From NCBI GenBank assembly GCA_002778195.1, contig PCDI01000002.1:4105234-4169233 (forward strand): a stretch of DNA of 64,000 nt. The letters run 5' to 3'. Below, in pieces: positions 42,725 to 54,469 of this stretch. The notes under the pieces are model-generated. The model made no database searches. It had not been told where the DNA came from and worked only from the letters and a program-made list of their open reading frames with translations. Source of the DNA: Raffaelea ambrosiae (Eukaryota > Ascomycota > Sordariomycetes > Ophiostomatales > Ophiostomataceae). The translations under genes were made by a program, and so were the position numbers. The stretch's first letter is position 1, and the number at the start of each line of letters is the position of its first letter.

Positions 42725-44970
42725 TCACGCCGTATCGCGCAGAGACGCAGGTCCCTGAAAGGCGGGAGGATTGGCAACGTGCTGCATCTCCAGAGCGTCA
42801 CCCTTGCTGAACTCGCCGTCCTGCTGGCGGCTCCTCTGCACCAGCACCTTGCGCGTCTCGGGCAACAGCCGCTGGTCGCCCACCATGTGCGCCCGCTTGA
42901 ACTGGTAGTACGTTGGTGGCCGCGGCCGCAGCAGGACCGACGCCCAGTTCCGGATCATGCTGCCCTGCGTGTACGCGCGGTACCGGTCCTTCTTGGGGAA
43001 CTTTTGCGAGTTCAGGAACTCGCGCGTCGTCTCGCCGCGCGCCATCAAGAAGACGTGGTAGCCCGTGAGCGGCAGCGGGTACGAGAGCGCCAGGATACCG
43101 TAGAGGAACATGGCAAAGGGCACGCGCACGTGACTAATGGCCGCGCCAAACGAGATGCCGTGCTGCGACCGGTACACCAGAATGTGCGCCAGCGACGCGC
43201 CGATCAGGTAGAACGCCAGCACGGTGCACGACGTCACAAACGTGAAGAAGTAGCGGTAGTTGCGCCGGCCCACGCAGTTGTTGAGCCACACGCAGTGGTG
43301 GTCAGCCGTCTCCACGCAGTTGTCGCAGATCCGGCAGTGGTGCGCCCGCGGTGGCCGCCAGATGTTGCACGTCCGGCAGAACTTGACAGGCACTTCCATA
43401 GCCGATGAAGACGACTCGGCTGACTTGATCAGCGCCCAGTCAGTCGTTGGCGGGCCCAGCCGCAGCGGGTCTTCGTTCTCGTCCGGAGGCGGAAACTGGT
43501 GCAGGTGGCGAGGAAGGATCTGGTTTTTTTGGTTAGATCAAAAGAGAAAGAGAAGTTAAAAAGGAGTTCCAAAAAAAAAGAGACACTTACCCCAGGGTCT
43601 GTGAATGACGCATGGATAAAGGATGATATGGAGATGTAAAACACATAGGCAAAGGTAATGGGAATGGCCGGCGACACATGATGCCAAAGCCATGGCGCCG
43701 AGAAGATGAAGAACAGGATGCTGGGTATCACAACAAACAGGGCTGTGGCGGCACTGACTGGCCGCGATTTGGTGTTTTCGAGGCGGCCCCCGAGGAAGAA
43801 GATCGTGTTGCCTTGGAAATACTGGTAGTTCTTGCCTGAGAAGGCAGCCCGCCTCTGCTTGCGCCGGTCTGCCGCCGACAATCCGGCATCGCCGCTGCCA
43901 GGCAAGCCATCGTGGGGATGAGAGGATTCCGTTGGACTCCGCTGCGGAGTTGACGACACAGAATCGAGCTTCTCGCCGCCCTGGATGTCGCGGTTCACAC
44001 TGGGGTGGTCGGCACCAGCGCTTCCTCTGCCGGACAGCATGAAGCTTGACCGGAAGGACCGTGGTGTCCGCACAGGCGTCGGTAGGCTGCCCACCGTACC
44101 CGGCTTATACGTCTTGTCGACGCGCACAGTTAGGCCGTTTCGTCCACCACCGTTCTGGCTCTGCTGCGCTTGTAGTTGTTGCTGTTGCTGCTGCTGCTGC
44201 TGCTTCAGTCGTTCTTGTTGTTGCTGTTGTTGCTGCTGCTGCTGCAATGGAAGCATGCTTTCCGCCTGCGACGGAGTGCCGTAGTGGCCACCGGTTGGGC
44301 TGGTGTTGGACGTAAACCGGTCCGCCGTGCCCTGGTCCGTGAAATCAGAGCCGTGGGAGCCCGGCCGCGCATTTATAGGGAGTTGTGGCGAGAGGTTGAG
44401 GGGGTTGCCAGCCTGCTGGGCGGCCGTGTTGTCGCGGGCTGCTCCTTGCTGCTGCTGCTGCTGCTGCTGTTGTTGCTGAAGCGTCTGCGACTGCCGCGTG
44501 ACTGTTCCGCGCTGGGCCTGCAGCTTCTGCGAGCTCATCGGGTGGAAGAAGGCATACGAGGTGAGCGAGGGCACATGGCTGCGGCCGGCCGTGCTAGGTG
44601 GCCTGCCTGGCGTGGCCGAGCCGCCCGCGCTGCTGGCGCCGGTGCTGGACCGCTTGCCGGACATCCCGCGGCGGAGGGGCTGTGAGTGGAGCTGCGAGTG
44701 TGCTGCTGTTGCCTGGGAGTTGCGCGTCGAAGACAGGCCTGTCCTGGCCGTGCCGGGTCGCGATACCGACTCGCCGCCCGGTGCCGCGGTCTGGCTGGCC
44801 GAGCCGTCGTCTGTCACGACGTCCGTCATGCGCGAGGAGATGATGCTGCTGGCCACACCCGGGGCTTCCGAGTGAGACGAAGGAAACTGGGGGAACGTAT
44901 GCAAGTCATCGTCGAGGATGGGCGTGGGAGAAGGGCCGCGGCCGGCCGCCGAGTCCGGGGCTGCTGCCAT
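42725..44970 (-). CDS. ERF2: Palmitoyltransferase Erf2 (DHHC family) with polyglutamine tracts
   Basis: Coding sequence complement(join(42725..43519,43591..44970)), 724 residues. It attaches palmitate to Ras-type proteins at the endoplasmic reticulum, with partner Erf4. The DHHC-Cys-rich domain lies at about 500-555, with the catalytic DHHC at 533-536 followed by VWLNNCVGRRNYRYF, the Erf2 form. Two membrane helices precede it and two follow. The 71-nt intron (GTAAGT, CTAAC branch) joins SFTDPG to ILPRHLHQFPPP, as in the family. Yeast Erf2 is 359 residues; here about 370 disordered N-terminal residues include polyglutamine tracts of 11, 10 and 9. This extension is Ser/Thr/Gln-rich and probably cytosolic. 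The start at 44970 gives a Met-Ala-Ala-Ala beginning. Confidence 0.94.
44189..44484 (-). repeat. CAG/CAA polyglutamine tracts in ERF2
   Basis: Three glutamine runs (11, 10 and 9 residues) coded by mixed CAG and CAA codons within 300 bases of the N-terminal extension. Likely polymorphic. Confidence 0.85.
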
Positions 44971-46701
44971 GGCGTCTGCAAGCCGGTCTTGCTGGGGTCA
45001 GGCACTTCCGTATGCTCCCAGAGAATGAAGCCGTCGCTGTCCGGTGTCGTTGTCGTCGGGGAAGAGTTAGCTTCTCAAGATGCGGGATCTACTCGGCAAG
45101 ATACGTTTCATCTATGGCAGCGTGACGACGAGAAAAAAAAAGGCTGAGGACTGGTTCGGGGCGCTCGAAGGAAGGGAGGATTCCGAGGTTGTATCCGCAG
45201 GGCAAACCCCTGACTGACAAATCTATGAAACTGAGTCAAAGGAGCGACAAGAACGAGAAGAAGTGAGGAAACTAAAAAATAAGAGAAAGAAGAGAGACGT
45301 CGTCTTCAAGTGGTCGATTCGTGCGCAGCACAGAATAGAAAGAGAAGTGTGTATGAGGCACAAATCGAGAAAAAAAGATTAATGAACTGGCACACGCATG
45401 GGGGATGTGCACGACAAAGTGGAAGGGCAAAAAGGAAGGAAAAGCACCTGTGGACGACGGGGCTGCGTGTCGGGGCGTTCGGTAGGCTGCAGGGCGTGTT
45501 TCGTTACTGGGAAGCAGGGAAGAAGGGGGGGGGGCGGCGGCGGCGGGAAGATGGGAAGATGGAGGTCTGTGAGGATGGCCCCTGCGGAAAAGGGGGGCTA
45601 ACGCGCAGGGGTCAGGTAATAGTCTTTGCTAGGGGGGTGACGAGCCAACGGCACACGTCCGTCCAAACGGGAAAGGCCTGCCTGGTGACCGCAAAAGAAG
45701 ATTGGAGTAATTTGAGCGCACCACAATTGCCCAGATAAACACAGCACAGCAGGCAGCCCAGCTGAGGATGTTGACAGGGCGTGTTGCGAGTCTTTATTTT
45801 GAGGGGCCTGGCGATAGTTGACAGCAGTCGTGGCAGTTGGCCGTGGCAGTTAGCCATGGCAGTAGCCTTGGCAGTTGGCAACAGTTGACAGAATTTAGTG
45901 GTCGACTCGCGCGCATAGTGTATTTAGCGCTATCTGGCATCTGAACAGACTATTTGGCCCTTTCTTTGCGCCCGCGCTTCCTCGTGCATGCGTGCAGCAG
46001 TCCGGCCCCGGGCGTGCATACAACGTGTTTCACGCCGCCAGAGCGACCCAGAGAAAGTCAGAGAAGCCACCCGACGCGAACCACGCGAGCCGCCGTTGAG
46101 ACTTTTTTTTTTTTTGATGTGGAATGGTGGACGGGTTAGGCCTTGGCCTGTGATAGGGTGCAGAGAAGGGGGGGGGGATAGTTTTTTAGGTGGAGCGCTT
46201 AGCAGGGCCGATGGAGTTTAGTGTGATTCCGGCACCCACTGGGTGGTTCCGTCCTGCTGGAATGCATAGAGCGCAAATTGCACCAGCAGGTGCTCCCTCT
46301 CTCTCTCTGTCTGCCTGAGGCAGCAGTCCTCCGTCTTCTGTCCTGAGGCACCAACTTTCCCCTACCGACAGTGCCACTGGCCCGTCCAGAGGCCACCCCG
46401 CACTGTCTCCTGCACATGCCTTAGGTCAGCGACAAAGAACCGGGATTGGCCAATCGCCGGCACGTATTGGTAACAGCCCACCGCCCACCCACCCATCCAC
46501 CCGGCACGACTTGCCCAACCACAGGGAGAGCTTTTTTATTCGTGAGCTTTCTTTTCCGAATCAGACCATACGGCAAAAACAACCGTGACAAAAGACTTCC
46601 TTTTCGTCCTCCACCCGCCCGCTCTCTCCACGAACGCCGCGAAAACAGAACCTCTCCTCTCTCTCCCTTTTTTTCGATCCAAAACTCGACCGTCCGCTAC
46701 A
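44971..46701. other. Divergent promoter region between ERF2 and small mitochondrial protein gene
   Basis: 1.73 kb with A-rich and G-rich blocks (G9 at about 45527), a GGCAGTTGGC-like repeat near 45829-45880, and a pyrimidine-rich leader before the ATG at 46702. No gene seen. Confidence 0.6.
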
Positions 46702-47317
46702 ATGGCCTCCCTGTTTGCCCGCCGCGCCTTTTCCAGCCGCGCTTTCTCCACGTCGGCCCGCCGCCTGTCGGCCGAACCCCTGCAGAAGGAGACCAAGAAG
46801 AACCCGGAGCTTTACGTGCGTTTTTTCCTTCCCCTCCCGGGAAGCGAGGGAATGGAGGAATCTGTGACGGAAAGCGTACTGACTTGTTGGGTGGGGGGCT
46901 AGATCCTGGGCGGTGTCATGGTTGCCGTGCTCGGCGGTGCTGGCTACTACTTTGGCTTCTCGCCAACGAGCACCACCTCCGAGTCGCCCGTGTCCAAGGC
47001 CGGCATGCCGTGGGAGACCGGCTCCACCGAGGGCAAGTACCGCTACTTCCCCGGCGGTGACGAGTCCGCTGCTCCCCGCGACGCACCGAGCGCCGTCAAC
47101 GTTGTCGTCGTCCCCAACGTCGACCTGCCAAAGGTGAGCACCGCCTCTTCTCCAATTATGCCTCTTTCGGGGTTTGCTCCTGCTACACGTTCCCGACGCC
47201 GGTGCAGCTGGGCATTGACTGCCCTCCCTCGTTCTGCCTTGCATGTCTTCCAGATGCTAACATCCTCCACAGAGCCTGCACGACAAGTACAACAAGTGGG
47301 GTAAGGACGGCTACTAA
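46702..47317 (+). CDS. Small single-pass mitochondrial membrane protein, function unknown
   Basis: Coding sequence join(46702..46815,46903..47133,47273..47317), 129 residues. I do not recognise a named family. The first 22 residues (MASLFARRAFSSRAFSTSAR) are a textbook mitochondrial presequence: Arg-rich, Ser-rich, no acids, with likely cleavage after the FSTSARR region. A single hydrophobic Gly-rich helix at about 39-58 (ILGGVMVAVLGGAGYYFGF) suggests an inner-membrane anchor. The remainder is soluble and ends SLHDKYNKWGKDGY, coded by a 45-nt last exon. Introns of 87 nt (CTGAC branch) and 139 nt (GCTAAC branch) are both phase 0. The layout resembles small respiratory-chain or import accessory subunits, but I assign none. 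Confidence 0.85.
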
Positions 47318-48095
47318 GCACGACCGAACAGCATCAGCGGCGTTGTTCGGAGAATGAGACGAGAAACAGGCACGACTCGGAACGGGGCAAGAACGACCTG
47401 GCCGGGAGGCGAACCCGAACTTGTGGCAGAGATGTTCCCCCCCCCGGCTCAGCACCGTTGTGTATATAGGGCATCATACTCTTTTTCGTTGGCGGGAGAT
47501 GGTGGCAGGATGTAGAGCAATAGATGCATTTTTGTTTTGCTTGCGCAAATTAGGGTAGTGTTTGTGGCCTTGCACGGAGAATAATTATGTTGTTCACTCA
47601 AGAACCTGCGTGCCATGGAGACGTAACGAGCCAGAGTAATGAGTTGTAGGGAAGGCGCTATAGTAGGTAGTGACTGTGCCATGACCCAGACATAGTGATA
47701 TCACCACCCCGGCTTGATATAAGGAAGCAGCACAATTCGCATGCAGAGTGAATCAATCTAATGTAACTGAGATTCTCTTATTTTGAAAGACAGGAGGAAG
47801 GTAGCGTGGCGTGCGATGTCTGTAACTGCGAGGCTAGTTGAGCCGCAAATATGGTGGTACTCTCACCAGCCGTACACACTCATAGGGGTTCGATCCAAGC
47901 AATAAGTAAAAGGAATCACAGTACCATCCGGAGTTCTAGCATAGATAGAAACAGTAAGAAGAAGAAGAAAATATTAAGATGATGAGTGGTGTATGTGTAC
48001 TATTCTATGTAGGCACGACACCGAGAAGAACGATACCGTCATAGAGCAAAAGGAAACACAAGACGAAAGCATCTACGAGCAAAAAAAAAAGATGT
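47318..48095. other. Intergenic region before tRNA-Ser
   Basis: AT-rich; 3' region of the small mitochondrial gene and downstream flank of the tRNA gene. A TTCGATCC box at 47889 lacks a matching stem. No gene seen. Confidence 0.6.
48081..48090 (-). terminator. Polymerase III T-run terminator of tRNA-Ser
   Basis: Ten T in the transcribed direction (ten A on the plus strand), 5 bases after the tRNA 3' end. Confidence 0.85.
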
Positions 48096-48181
48096 TGCCA
48101 GCTACAGGGTTCGAACCTGCGCATCTCTTCCGAGATAGCAGTTCTCAAGACTGCCGCCATTAACCACTCGGCCAAGCTGGC
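48096..48181 (-). tRNA. tRNA-Ser (anticodon UGA)
   Basis: The 86-nt gene folds as a class-II cloverleaf: acceptor GCCAGCT pairs with AGCTGGC, then discriminator A; anticodon stem GCAGT/ACTGC with loop CTTGAGA gives anticodon TGA (reads UCA, serine); a long variable arm (ATCTCGGAAGAGAT) is typical of tRNA-Ser; the T arm has GGTTCGAACC. Boxes A and B are present (TGGCCGAGTGG and GGTTCGAAC). A T10 run 5 bases downstream is the polymerase III terminator. No intron. Confidence 0.96.
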
Positions 48182-49082
48182 GGGTTCTTGTTTGTCGTGT
48201 GTCGTTTGAAAGAGACTCCTTTGTGTCAGAGGGACTCCTCCGATCTTGGTTGAAAACTTTCACTCTTCTTTTACTTTAAGAAGGGCAGAAGAGACAAGGA
48301 GACAAGAATACAGGCATAGCGTTAGGTAGTTCTCTTGGTTGGGGGCGTGCAGTCTGTGGGCGGACATGGGGAATGAGACAAACATCACGGGTGGCAGCCT
48401 GCAAACGGGAAAAGACACAGTACAAATCGCCACGCCAAGGAGATGACACGGAGCTCAGCACTTGTCGGTCACGTTCACCAGTTTATCATAGCTTCGCACT
48501 TATATATATGACAACAGCGTGGGACATGGAGCGGGAACAGCTGTGGCTCAGGTGGATAACAGAATTAAACATGGAGTGACAAGCATGGGTTCAAGTTTGT
48601 TGTTATATTCTTCAACTATACCTCTATCAGAGAGCTTTGATCGATCATAAATGAGTGTTTATCGTTATATAAAGGGGATGAGAATCTTGACCCTGTCCTT
48701 CACGCAAAGTACTTGAACATTTCAAAAAATCCAATTTCAACGCCAAAAATAAAAATAAAAACAAAAACGAATAAAGACTCAATACCAATAAAAACGCCAG
48801 TCGTAATGCAACGCATGACGGTCCCAGCAAGCCTTCAGAAATAAGAAATATCTTTGTGTTTTTTCCCACCCTATTAGGGTGTTGGCCGGCTTGTGGGCTA
48901 TCTATGTTGTAGGGGACGGGGATATGTGAGGTGACGTTGTTTGTCTTTCTCTCCGCAAGTGTCCCCCAAATGCAGTTTGTACAATGAAAGGATTATATGA
49001 AACAAAAAAAAAAGGAGAATGGATGTAAATCAAAATAAATATAACAACATGAAAAGAATGGCATAAATATCTAGGAAATATC
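48182..49082. other. Intergenic region between tRNA-Ser and ferric reductase
   Basis: AT-rich; includes the tRNA upstream flank and the reductase 3' region. An A-rich stretch at 48740-48775. No gene recognised. Confidence 0.6.
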
Positions 49083-50963
49083 CTACCAGGTGAAACTTTC
49101 TTCAATAAAGTCCACCACCGTACCGTCGTCTTGCTCCGCCCGAACAGCTGCCCGAACATCGTCCGCCAAAGCCCCTGGCCCACAGACGCTGACGACCATG
49201 GCACCCTTCTGCTCGCCCACTTCCTTTTTCAACAGGACGGGGATATTTGGCCGACCGGGGAACATTTGTATTGTGCGAGAGCTGATCTGATTTGCTTGCA
49301 AGGAGCGCTTGGGGCGTGTGACAAACAACCGGATCTGGAGGATTTCATGTCTGTTGGGCATCCGCAGAACCTCGTTCATCCACGGCCGGATCCATTCGAG
49401 AGCGTCATAGTCCCGCACGATCCAGACCAGGGTGATTCGCCGCATCGCCACCGTGCCATCTTCATAGCCTTCAATGAGGTGGCGCAAATAGCTAATCTGG
49501 TGAGTGATGCCAGTGGCACCAGCAATCAAAACTGCGTGGCCATAACTGTCCAGCGAGTGGTGGCCCGCATATGGACCTTCAAACAAGGCTTTGAAGACCG
49601 GCGCTCTCAGCCCTGTGGCCCTCGCCCGGTTGAGCAGTTTGCGGGTAAACCCAGTCTGTGCACCAATGACAAAGGACACCGACGTACGCAGTTTCTGCCC
49701 ATTGTAGTTGTTATTGTTACGACTGCCAGACACCTCGCCCTGCTTCTGCTGGTGGTACTTGTCGGCCATGGGCAGAATGGAATCCGTGCGGGCATTGAGT
49801 GTAGGTGTGTGTTCCACCCAGGCAATGCTGAAGGGATGAGATTCCCAAGGGTTGATGTTCATGAACCGGAGGTAAGCGTGCGTGCCGGGTCTGATATCGG
49901 CATATCGGGGCAGATGGATGGTAACGCGGCAGCAATCTTCAGGCATGGGCTCGACGACAGCATCCGGCCAGCCGTGGCGAGACCACGAGTGGTAGGCGTT
50001 GAGAGCGACGCGGCCCAGGCGATCGGCCAGCCACAGAGCCATGATGGCGATGATGTAGGGAAGCTGTGGCAGGCCTCCTGCGAGAGCAGGGGTGGCACAG
50101 TGGACCCAGGTGCAGACGAAGCAAACGAAGGCCAGGATGATATGCGTAGCGAGGAAGGTCTCGTAGAAGGCATGGCGTAGGGGCGAGAACGACACCAATA
50201 GGAGCACCACAAAAGCCAAAGTGCCCACCGTTCCGGAGGATATAAAGCGGTCGTGCATGATCTTAAAATTCACGCTCGCCCAGCCGCCATCCTCGACCTG
50301 GACAATCAGCCAGGCAACGGTGTGGATAACGACCTCAGCCACGACAGTGCGGCCCACCCAGCGGTGCAGCAGGTTGAAGGTGTCGAAGCTGATGCGCAGC
50401 ATCCCGATCAGGGGGTTGTTGCGTCCGGCAAATATGATGAGAGGCACCATGTTGACAGCGGCAAGTGTGCCCGACCGTCCACGCATCTCAGCCAGCATGG
50501 ACCAGTAGATTGGCTGGCCGTAGTCGAGAATGAACATGTAGGCCAGGTTGCTGCCGAGGTAGCCGAAGAGCAGGATGGCCTGAAAGCGCGTCGGCAGGGT
50601 GCCGATGTTGAGAGCCGACGACATGCGGATCTCGCGGTTGTGGCGCTTTTTCCAGATGGGTGCGTACGTCACGTTCTTCTTGATCCAGGCCATGTGTCTC
50701 CATTGGGCACTCCGCCAGTAGTTCTGGCCGCCGGCTGGCAAGGACATGGCGGAAACATGACGCAGATGTGTCCACCCAAGCTCCATGATACGGAGTCCAA
50801 GGATGGCCAAGGCAACTATACCGAGGCTCCACCATAGCATGTCCTTGAAGAGCATGTTTTGGGTCTGGTTGACACCGGCAAGACCAGTGTCAAAGTTGGA
50901 GATGTCAGTCGGCGACACCGTCGCCGTGGCGGCGGAGGCATGTTGTGTTTGTGTCGTGGACAT
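49083..50963 (-). CDS. Ferric/cupric reductase transmembrane component (FRE family)
   Basis: Single exon, 626 residues. It transfers electrons from cytosolic NADPH through FAD and two hemes to extracellular ferric iron or copper, supplying iron uptake. The ferric-reductase membrane domain has the two bis-histidine pairs: HRWVGRTVVAEVVIH in one helix and HIILAFVCFVCTWVH in another, each His 13 residues apart in the usual way. The FAD motif is HPFSIA at 376-381, followed by an NADPH-binding region with GATGITHQISYL and a C-terminal CGPGALADDVR motif. No signal peptide is evident; the N-terminus (about 38 residues) precedes the first helix. The start ATG at 50963 has context GACATGT... and is the first in frame. 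Substrate preference cannot be told. Confidence 0.93.
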   Translation of the reverse strand: MSTTQTQHASAATATVSPTDISNFDTGLAGVNQTQNMLFKDMLWWSLGIVALAILGLRIMELGWTHLRHVSAMSLPAGGQNYWRSAQWRHMAWIKKNVTYAPIWKKRHNREIRMSSALNIGTLPTRFQAILLFGYLGSNLAYMFILDYGQPIYWSMLAEMRGRSGTLAAVNMVPLIIFAGRNNPLIGMLRISFDTFNLLHRWVGRTVVAEVVIHTVAWLIVQVEDGGWASVNFKIMHDRFISSGTVGTLAFVVLLLVSFSPLRHAFYETFLATHIILAFVCFVCTWVHCATPALAGGLPQLPYIIAIMALWLADRLGRVALNAYHSWSRHGWPDAVVEPMPEDCCRVTIHLPRYADIRPGTHAYLRFMNINPWESHPFSIAWVEHTPTLNARTDSILPMADKYHQQKQGEVSGSRNNNNYNGQKLRTSVSFVIGAQTGFTRKLLNRARATGLRAPVFKALFEGPYAGHHSLDSYGHAVLIAGATGITHQISYLRHLIEGYEDGTVAMRRITLVWIVRDYDALEWIRPWMNEVLRMPNRHEILQIRLFVTRPKRSLQANQISSRTIQMFPGRPNIPVLLKKEVGEQKGAMVVSVCGPGALADDVRAAVRAEQDDGTVVDFIEESFTW

Positions 50964-53900
50964 GTTTGGATTCTTTGTTGAGACAGTTGTGTTCTTTGAG
51001 AGAGTAACTTAGTGGATTTCTGCGAATGATGTCCGTTGATGACCAGCTAGAAAGCAGTGGCCGAGCTCGGTAGGAGAGAAAATGAGATTTGGCCGTGCGA
51101 GGGCAAGATGGGATATATGAACCAGGGTTGTTCCCGAAAAAAAAGTGAAAGAGAAGAATGCGATGGTAAGGAAACGAAGGTGGTCCGATCCGCTACCGAG
51201 AGAACAAGTTCATTGTGCTGGACAACAAGAGAACAAGGGGGGGTTGCTGAAAGAAATAGTCTTTGAGCGTGAACAGGGACGAAAGAAAGTCTGACGTGTA
51301 GGAGTGATAGGCTTTCTTTCTTTGTTGGTGAGGTTATTATGATTTTTTTCCTTTCCTTTTTGGCTTGGCCGTTTTGTTGAGTCCTGAGTTTGCTGTCAGG
51401 ACTGGCGAAAATACGCAGAGTTGGCGTCTTTGTGTTACGCAGTGGACCGATGTGGTTCGAGACGCCCTATTCACCGCCAACGCTATTTTCTCCTTCTTTC
51501 TTATCCTTGAAAATTGACGTTTTGCTTTGCTGAGCTCCTTGAGCTTATTTGCCTTCTTTATGAACCGTACCTAGAGACTGGGGTCCGAAGACAAACGCGT
51601 GACTCAAACGCGGCTCTGGTCACGGACAAAGTGGAAGCACACTTGAGCTGCTTGACAAGGGACAGAGCTTGTGAAGGCAGAAGAGAAACTTGAGAAGATG
51701 GCCTTGGGATAACGACAGTGATGTCCCCAAAAGGAAACGAGGATGGGTTGAACAAGAAATAAAGAAAAGGCGAGATTTGGGGCACAAGTGGCCGACTTTG
51801 TGGTGCTGGGTCGTAACTTCCCGTTTGGATGGCGGCCGACTGGCTAACAAACGGAAGGCACCCAACTGGACGGATAAAACTGAGCCACAAACGCAGTGGC
51901 AGCACAAATGGACCGGGAAGAGCTGGCAAATCCAACCAGGAGCAGCCAGAGAGAGTGGGACGTGCAGGGTGTGTATAAGTAAGGCCGGCAGTGGTGTTTG
52001 CTCACAGACTACACAAAGCTTTTGAGGATGGGTCAGGGAGGCCAGGGAGCAAAGCAGTCTGCGTGGTTGAGACGTCAATGCTGGTTGTAGTTAATATCAA
52101 CCCGTGTTCGAGGGAGACCGGGGAGTGGACAGGAGGGAGGATTGTATTATATTGGGGATCGATCGTTCGTCTGTTTGTCTGTTTTTGCCAGTGGTTGCTC
52201 GGCAAGATCGAGAGGGGGTGCGTGCGAGCCGGCAGGAGGGCGAAAGCTAGGCGAGTCCAACAAGAAGATGTCGACTGGGGGCGAGTGTCGTGAGAAGAAG
52301 CAAAGCAGGGCGGAGATGTCAAATCGAGCCGCCGAGAAGAATAGAAGAGCTGGCAAGAGCCGGGTGTCTTTGTCGAGGGGACAAACGACAAGGCCAAAAC
52401 GAAAGTGACAAAGTGAACAAAGGCAGGCAATGAAGGGTGTTCTGTTGTGTCGGCAACCCGTGCGACAGGACGAGGAACGAAGCTGCGGAAGAAACGAAAG
52501 TCTATGAAGAAGAGAGCGCGGTCTATGAAGAACAAAAAAAAAGGAAGCAGAAGCAGCAGGAGACGCAGAAGAAGTACAAATCCGTGATGCCGGGGCCTGG
52601 CAAGAAGAACAAGCACAAGCCTGCCCGGCCCCTGACCAGCCTTACACGACCGCGCCTGTCCAACCACGCACCCACTTCGCCTGGCTAATCGTCCTATCTT
52701 TGACCGACTTGTCGCCCTTCTTTCTCTCCTCGCCGAAGAGGAAGGAAAGGGGCGCCAGCTAAGACCGCCCCCCCCGGCGTGGCTCCGCCCACATGCGCCC
52801 GCTGTCTTCTGTTTGCTTGGCTCTGGCACTTCCCGTAGGCCACGAACATGGCCTGATAGACTGTGTTTGGCGTGTTTCCTAGCCCTGCATGTTTGGCCCC
52901 ATGTATTTCACGGCATTTCCTCCCTGCTACGGTGCATTCCAGTCAGGCCAGCGGCCCCTTTCTCGTCCTGCCCCCTTTCGTTCCTGGCCAGTGGATGTTG
53001 CGACATTGCTGCGAGGTGGCGGACAAGGCCTGCAGAAGGCAGGGAGGCAAATGTTTCCAGATCAGCCAGTCCGTCTCGATTAGCGTTGCCTGATTGGCCC
53101 GCTGTTTCACGAGTGTCCGCCATTGGGGCGCGGAGTGGTCCTGGCGCCCACCAGAGCAGCTGCCAGGCTGTCTGAGGGCCCACTAGTGCCAGGGGCAGCT
53201 GCCTCCTTGAGAGACATTTGTACCTTGTATCGTCCTATGTATTACTTTGTATGAGCAACTGGCTAGCTTTCGTGCCCCTCTGTGGGCGGGGCGTTTCTTC
53301 ACCAGCGGGCAAGGCGCCCGCAATCATAGGCTGAGAGCCACTGAGAGCCACAGAAATAAACGACAGGCCAACCATTACGCAGATAAAACGAAACACGAAA
53401 AAGAAGTCCGTCGACTCGCCCGATTACTACGTTAAGCAACAAAGTAAAAAGGGGATCGCTGCCTGCCCTGGCTGGTCAAACACTCGAGCCAGACTCTCGG
53501 GTCAACAAACACTGAAACTAAACATTCTGGCAGCATAATCACCAACGAACGCGTACTAATATGTGCTCGTATGGGCTGACTATGAGCCCATTCTGCCCCA
53601 GAAAGCCCTGCAAAAAAGAGACCTCATCGCCGGGCCTTCTTGTTCTCTCCACTCTTGCTGCGGGGTCCAGTGACGACACTTTATGAGCATGCTCTCAACC
53701 TGCGACAAGCCAGCATGACGACGGAGGAAACGCAATGCTTTCCTTGCATCCGCCCGTTGCACCATATTACCATCATGTGATGCTGGCCGAGAGAAAGGAA
53801 GAGGCAAGCAATCGTGGCCATCGAAACTGTCTGTCGGTCTGGCGGTGATGATAACGTCGTGCCATGTGCAAGCAAGGAGAGAACTGCTGGCCAGTGGCTC

Positions 53901-54438
53901 CTTGCTGTTTCAACCCTGACCACATGGGTCAATCCAGGGTTGTTGCCTTGCTTGCCCTCGCCATCGGCGCAACGTCTTGTCGTCAGCATGCCTGTCTTGA
54001 GACACAAATGGCGAGACAAGCGAGGCACAAGATACTGAGAGACGGCACGAAGAAGAGGTAAGAAACAGCAGCAAGAAGCATTGGCCGGAGTCATTGGCCG
54101 GGTCCTTGTCTGGTCGGGCTGCATTTTCCCGCCCCCCATCTATAGTGGGATCGCCACTATGATGAAGATCTGCTGCAGCTAGGAGTGTCCTCATGTTCCC
54201 CGTCCGATAGTCGTCTTGCCTTTTTGGATTGTTTTGCGAAACCCGCCTGTGTGGCCTCCTTTTGGCGCAAGGATGTCCTCTGCCGGTGCATCGGTCTCGT
54301 TGTATCCAGCCGAGTAAATTGCATACCACGTTTAAATGTTCTGGCTGCAGCACTCCGTCCGTCCATCCCGCGTCTCTCCCAGCCCGTGTCCTCTTCCTAC
54401 CCAGGCTCGGCCGAATTCCTTTTAGGATGGGCGCCAGA

Positions 54439-54440
<2 letters not shown>

Positions 54441-54464
<24 letters not shown>
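54441..54464. repeat. CA dinucleotide repeat
   Basis: About twelve CA units followed by nine A, intergenic. Confidence 0.85.

Positions 54465-54469
<5 letters not shown>

Noticed and set aside
47870..47910. TTCGATCC box suggesting a tRNA T arm
   Set aside because: No complementary stem on either side and no acceptor arm.
52002..52829. 275-codon minus-strand frame in the gene-poor region
   Set aside because: Leu/Phe- and Arg-rich low-complexity translation from pyrimidine-rich DNA, no domain and no splice-joined partner.
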